Assembly (NCBI GenBank): GCA_020861095.1
Contig: JAJBTC010000187.1
Location: 1 to 39,543 of the forward strand
Reading direction: 5' to 3'
Length of the DNA: 39,543 nucleotides
Source: Bacteroides sp.
Lineage (GTDB): Bacteria; Bacteroidota; Bacteroidia; Bacteroidales; Bacteroidaceae
A program made the position numbers and the translations under genes. Below, in pieces: positions 36,318 through 39,543 of this stretch. Numbering within the stretch: the stretch's first letter is position 1; every line of letters begins with the position of its first letter. The notes beneath the pieces were generated by a model that searched no databases, was not told where the DNA came from, and worked only from the letters and a program-made list of their open reading frames with translations.

Positions 36318-37805
36318 ATGAAAACACACGACCAGAAAGTGTCCATGACCGAAAAGATAGGTTACAGTCTGGGAGACGGTTCGGCGAACCTGATCTTCCA
36401 GATGATGATGATGTTCCAATTGTTCTTTTACACCGATGTGTTCGGTATCAAAGCTACTGCTGCGGGAATGATCCTGCTGGTGGCGCGCGTATTCGATGCT
36501 TTTGTTGATCCCGTGGTGGGTATCCTGTCCGACCGTACCAATAGCCGCTGGGGCAAGTACCGCCCCTGGATACTCTGGACCGCCTTGCCTTTTGCCGTGT
36601 TTTTCGTGCTGGCGTTTATGACACCCGACCTTACGGAGCGTGGTAAGATCCTCTATGCCGGAGTTACCTATACCTTACTGATGTCGGTCTACTCGTTCAA
36701 CAATACCCCTTATTCTTCCTTAGGTGGAGTGATGACCAGCGATATCAAAGAGCGCACCAGCATTGCTTCCGTACGGTTTGTCACGGCTACCATTGCTACC
36801 TTCATTGTGCAGGGCCTCACGTTGCCATTGGTCTCGAAGTTCGGACACGGGAACGCGCAGAAGGGATGGTTCTGGACCATTACCCTCTTTGCTGTGGTCA
36901 GCTTCGTGTTGCTGGTGATCACCTTCTTCTCGGCCAGAGAGCGGATCACTCCTCCACCCAACCAGAAGACCTCTGTGAAACAGGATTTCAAAGATATCAT
37001 CAGCAGCCGCCCGTGGCGGTCGATGTTTGTGCTGACGCTCTTCCTGTTCACCACCCTGGCGATGTGGGGAAGCAGCATGTCCTACTACTTCAACTATGTA
37101 GTAGACAAAACAGCCCTTTACAATTTCCTGCAACACTTCGGATTGGTGAGTGTTGAAGGGCAGACCTACGGGTGGGGACATCAGTTCTTAGATGCGTTCG
37201 GACTGATCGCGCAGCCCGACCTGAGCAATGTGTTTGCCGTAGGGTTCAGTCTCTTCAATATGATCGGACAGTTAGTGACCCTGGCAGGGGTGATCCTGTT
37301 GTCGGGCTATCTGTCCCGGATCTTTGGTAAGCGCAATGTCTTTCTGGTATGCCTGTCGCTGACCGCGTTGTTCACAGCCATGTTCTATGTGGTATCGCCT
37401 GCCAGCGTCGGGCTCATCTTCCTGATAAATATCCTGAAGAGCCTTTGTTACGCACCGACCATTCCGTTGCTCTGGGCCATGATGGGCGATGTGGCAGACT
37501 ATTCCGAGTGGGTCAACCACCGCAGGGCTACCGGCTTTGTATTCGCCGGGATCGTGTTTGCCCTGAAAGCCGGTCTGGGCATCGGTGGCGCTATCTGCGG
37601 GGGCATTGTAGACGCGTTCGGATTTGTGGCCAATACCGTACAGACAGAGTCGGCTGTGGTAGGCATACGCCTGACTTCCAGTGTGATCCCTGCCCTCACA
37701 TTCTTTGTGGGAGTCATCGCGCTCTTCTTCTATCCGATCTCTAAAAGATCGAATGAGAAAATACAGGCCGATCTGGCAGAAAGAAGAGGAAATACGGCTG
37801 AATAG
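36318..37805 (+). CDS. GPH-family (MFS) glycoside-pentoside-hexuronide:cation symporter
   Basis: A 495-residue inner membrane protein with about 12 hydrophobic segments. The N-terminus has the GPH pattern KIGYSLGDGSANLIFQMMMM, then RVFDAFVDPVVGILSDRTNS and GKYRPWILW, which are strong family motifs. Later segments include SLCYAPTIPLLWAMMGDVAD and YSEWVNHRRATGFVFAGIVF. It should import xylobiose-type oligosaccharides or xylosides from the periplasm by symport, as XynP-like proteins do in other xylan clusters. It lies 24 bp after the esterase and 44 bp before the last xylanase, so it belongs to the operon. The substrate is inferred from neighbours. Confidence 0.92.
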   Translation: MKTHDQKVSMTEKIGYSLGDGSANLIFQMMMMFQLFFYTDVFGIKATAAGMILLVARVFDAFVDPVVGILSDRTNSRWGKYRPWILWTALPFAVFFVLAFMTPDLTERGKILYAGVTYTLLMSVYSFNNTPYSSLGGVMTSDIKERTSIASVRFVTATIATFIVQGLTLPLVSKFGHGNAQKGWFWTITLFAVVSFVLLVITFFSARERITPPPNQKTSVKQDFKDIISSRPWRSMFVLTLFLFTTLAMWGSSMSYYFNYVVDKTALYNFLQHFGLVSVEGQTYGWGHQFLDAFGLIAQPDLSNVFAVGFSLFNMIGQLVTLAGVILLSGYLSRIFGKRNVFLVCLSLTALFTAMFYVVSPASVGLIFLINILKSLCYAPTIPLLWAMMGDVADYSEWVNHRRATGFVFAGIVFALKAGLGIGGAICGGIVDAFGFVANTVQTESAVVGIRLTSSVIPALTFFVGVIALFFYPISKRSNEKIQADLAERRGNTAE

Positions 37806-37849
37806 TCCGGTTCTGATGAAAGAAACCCTTACAGAAAAAAGAAACAGAT

Positions 37850-38971
37850 ATGAAGAAATTGTCTTATACCCTGGCAGTCGGTTGGATGGCTGCTCTGCTA
37901 TGTACAGGTTGCACGCGGCAGCAACCCGTACAGGAGATCAGCCTGAAAGAGGCACTGGCCGATAAATTCCTGATCGGAGTTGCCATCAATTCTACACAGG
38001 CGGCCGGCAGAGATACGGCTGCCACACGTATCATCCGGCAGCATTTCAATTCGATAGTCGCGGAAAATTGCATGAAGAGTGAGGTGATCCATCCGGAAGA
38101 AGATCGTTACGATTTCACGCTTTCCGATCAGTTTGTGGAGTTTGGTGAGGCCAACGATATGTATATCATCGGTCATACCCTGATCTGGCATTCGCAACTC
38201 TCTCCCTGGTTCTGTGTGGATGAAGCGGGAAAGAATGTCAGTCCGGAAGTACTGACTGAACGTATGCGGGATCATATCCATACGATTGTAGGCCGGTACA
38301 AAGGCCGTATCAAAGGATGGGATGTGGTGAATGAGGCCATTGAAGACGATGGTTCCTACCGGAAAAGCAAATTCTATGAGATCCTCGGAGAAGAGTTCAT
38401 TCCAATGGCCTTCCGGCTGGCTCAGGAAGCCGATCCCGACGCGGAACTGTATTACAACGACTTCTCCATGGCTCATCCCGGCAAACGGGAAGGGGTCGTC
38501 CGGCTGGTGAAGCAGTTGCAGGAGCGGGGCATCCGTATAGACGCGGTAGGAATGCAGGGGCATATGCAATTAGACTTCCCCACGGTGGAGGCTTTCGAAG
38601 AGAGTATGCTGGCTTTTGCGGCTACCGGAGTGAAGGTGATGATCACGGAACTGGACATGACTGTGCTTCCTTCTCCCGGGCAGCATGTCGGTGCCAATGT
38701 AGAAGCCCGTTTCGGCTATGAAAAAGCCATGAACCCGTATCCCGAAGAATTGCCGGAGGACGTATCCGGACTGTGGAACGATCGTATGGACGATTTCTTC
38801 AAACTATTCCTGAAACACAGGGCTATCGTCAGCCGCGTCACCCTGTGGGGAGTGGCAGACAGTGACTCCTGGCGCAACGACTGGCCGATGGAAGGACGTA
38901 CGGACTATCCCTTGCTGTTTGACCGTAACCATCAACCTAAACCAGTAGTATACCAGGTTATTTACGATTAG
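37850..38971 (+). CDS. GH10 endo-1,4-beta-xylanase, lipoprotein
   Basis: A 373-residue lipoprotein (lipobox ending CTGC, Cys21, followed by TRQQ with no acidic surface signal). It is therefore more likely periplasmic-facing than the first GH10. It is a single GH10 barrel without binding modules: [34 protein letters not shown], acid/base Glu162 in [27 protein letters not shown], nucleophile Glu267 in [14 protein letters not shown] and [12 protein letters not shown] near the end. It probably cuts imported xylo-oligosaccharides. The last codons and the stop (ATT TAC GAT TAG) are also the beginning of a repeat unit found elsewhere in the window (38961-38992), so the C-terminus may have been shaped by repeat insertion. 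Confidence 0.93.
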   Translation: MKKLSYTLAVGWMAALLCTGCTRQQPVQEISLKEALADKFLIGVAINSTQAAGRDTAATRIIRQHFNSIVAENCMKSEVIHPEEDRYDFTLSDQFVEFGEANDMYIIGHTLIWHSQLSPWFCVDEAGKNVSPEVLTERMRDHIHTIVGRYKGRIKGWDVVNEAIEDDGSYRKSKFYEILGEEFIPMAFRLAQEADPDAELYYNDFSMAHPGKREGVVRLVKQLQERGIRIDAVGMQGHMQLDFPTVEAFEESMLAFAATGVKVMITELDMTVLPSPGQHVGANVEARFGYEKAMNPYPEELPEDVSGLWNDRMDDFFKLFLKHRAIVSRVTLWGVADSDSWRNDWPMEGRTDYPLLFDRNHQPKPVVYQVIYD

Positions 38972-38992
38972 ACGATTTACGATTTACGATTG
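38961..38992. repeat. TTTACGATT repeat overlapping the xylanase stop codon
   Basis: Units ATTTACGATTAGACG, ATTTACG and ATTTACGATTGAAA follow one another and closely match the left arm of the 32-bp inverted repeat at 29951. The first unit supplies the last residues and the TAG of the second GH10 gene. A partial copy (ATTTACGATGTACGATTGAA, followed by ATCACA as here) is at 39173-39197. Confidence 0.8.
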
Positions 38993-39543
38993 AAATCACA
39001 ATGTATATCAATTCATCTATAGTATCCACTTGTAGAGACGCAAAGAGATTGGCGATTCCTCCCTTCGGTCATGACCATTATCCGATAGGAAATGCCCAAG
39101 ACCGTTGGACGAACCAACGGTCGACGAAGTCAATCGAAGATTGGCATAGCCAACCAACGGTCAGCAAAGGGATTTACGATGTACGATTGAAATCACAGAA
39201 AGAATATTTTTATGAATTCCAATGTGTAACATTCTATATGCAAACATACGAGACGCACAGCGTGCTTCTGTGCGGTACACGTCCAACACAGGAATGCGGA
39301 TAATGAGATGATTTACAATTTGCTTTACAGTGATTTTTTCGTCTTTGTATATACAGACTGCGAGATCCACCCATACATCCGCGAAGTCAATCGCAGCCAC
39401 AAACATCCGCAACACGCCTGGGACAGGCGTTGGGTCGCCTTTGGTCTCGCAGCGTAAACGGAGTGCAGATATACGGCAGCAAAAGAGCAAATCTGTCTGA
39501 GCGAAGCGAGTTCTTTTGCTCGTCGTCGTATATCAAACGCAGT
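38972..39543. other. Repeat mosaic after the xylan operon, no gene
   Basis: No credible gene. Contents are the TTTACGATT units; a 9-bp hairpin GACCGTTGG/CCAACGGTC (39100-39108, 39114-39122), which may serve as an operon terminator; TTGGC-ATA-GCCAA (39141-39153); a second AACCAACGGTC (39152-39162); a degenerate GAGACGCAC element (39250-39300); a 7-bp hairpin ACGCCTG/CAGGCGT (39414-39430); and an interrupted stem from GATATACG plus GCAAAAGA (39469-39486) with the complementary parts at 39512-39534. These look like several dispersed repeat families piled at the end of the operon. Confidence 0.6.
39250..39300. repeat. Degenerate third copy of the GAGACGCAC element
   Basis: GAGACGCAC, then GCGTGCTTCT, TGCGGTACACGTCC and AACACAGGAATGCG match, in order, the parts of copy A at 5344-5380 and of inverted copy B. 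The palindrome is damaged on its right arm (GTGCTTCTG in place of GTGCGTCTC). Confidence 0.65.

Noticed and set aside
39001..39490. Short frames on both strands at the right end
   Set aside because: They translate repeat sequence and hairpins; no conserved protein character.

Overview
The window looks like a chromosomal segment of a gut-type member of the Bacteroidales (Bacteroides/Parabacteroides-like; genus not certain). The reasons are a SusC/SusD pair, a hybrid two-component regulator (HTCS), surface lipoproteins with acidic residues after the lipobox cysteine, Bacteroidetes-type -7 boxes (TAnnTTTG) and the DUF4286-ruvC-pulA gene order.

Layout. 1-1268 has no convincing gene but is rich in short repeats, including six inverted repeats spaced exactly 22 bp. 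1269-2778 (-) is a Schlafen/AlbA-type ATPase whose C-terminal winged helix is out of frame behind a 3 x 22-bp tandem repeat. 3201-5243 is a graveyard: a FecR anti-sigma fragment joined to a broken acetyl-xylan-esterase-like hydrolase. Then come an intact GH28 (5692-7356), a broken L,D-transpeptidase (7451-8435) and an intact L,D-transpeptidase lipoprotein (8509-9270). 9361-11326 (-) holds a fructosamine kinase and a nucleotidyltransferase-HEPN gene split by a one-base frameshift. tRNA-Ala(GGC) lies at 11598-11671, followed by housekeeping genes (DUF4286, ruvC, pullulanase).

The main feature is a xylan utilisation locus, 14886-38971. On the minus strand are a GH43 lipoprotein and the HTCS regulator. 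Divergent from these, on the plus strand, runs a probable operon: susC, susD, a surface glycan-binding lipoprotein, a GH10 xylanase with two inserted carbohydrate-binding modules, a GH35-like enzyme, a GH115 alpha-glucuronidase, an SGNH acetylesterase, a GPH-type sugar symporter and a second GH10 xylanase. Together these would cut acetylated glucuronoxylan at the surface, import the oligosaccharides through SusCD, remove acetyl, glucuronosyl and other side groups in the periplasm, and carry products across the inner membrane.

The most interesting result is a shared promoter layout. Half-sites ATGTAACC and CTGTTAC are exactly 21 bp apart, and a TAnnTTTG box starts exactly 38 bp after the second. 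This occurs upstream of susC and again, on the other strand, upstream of the GH43 gene. It is a good candidate for the HTCS operator, since its output domain is AraC-type; the distal GH43 half-site overlaps the last codon and stop codon of the HTCS gene. As given, the HTCS reading frame is broken by two G-tract indels. Several other breaks are also in homopolymers, so base-calling error must be excluded before claiming gene loss or phase variation.
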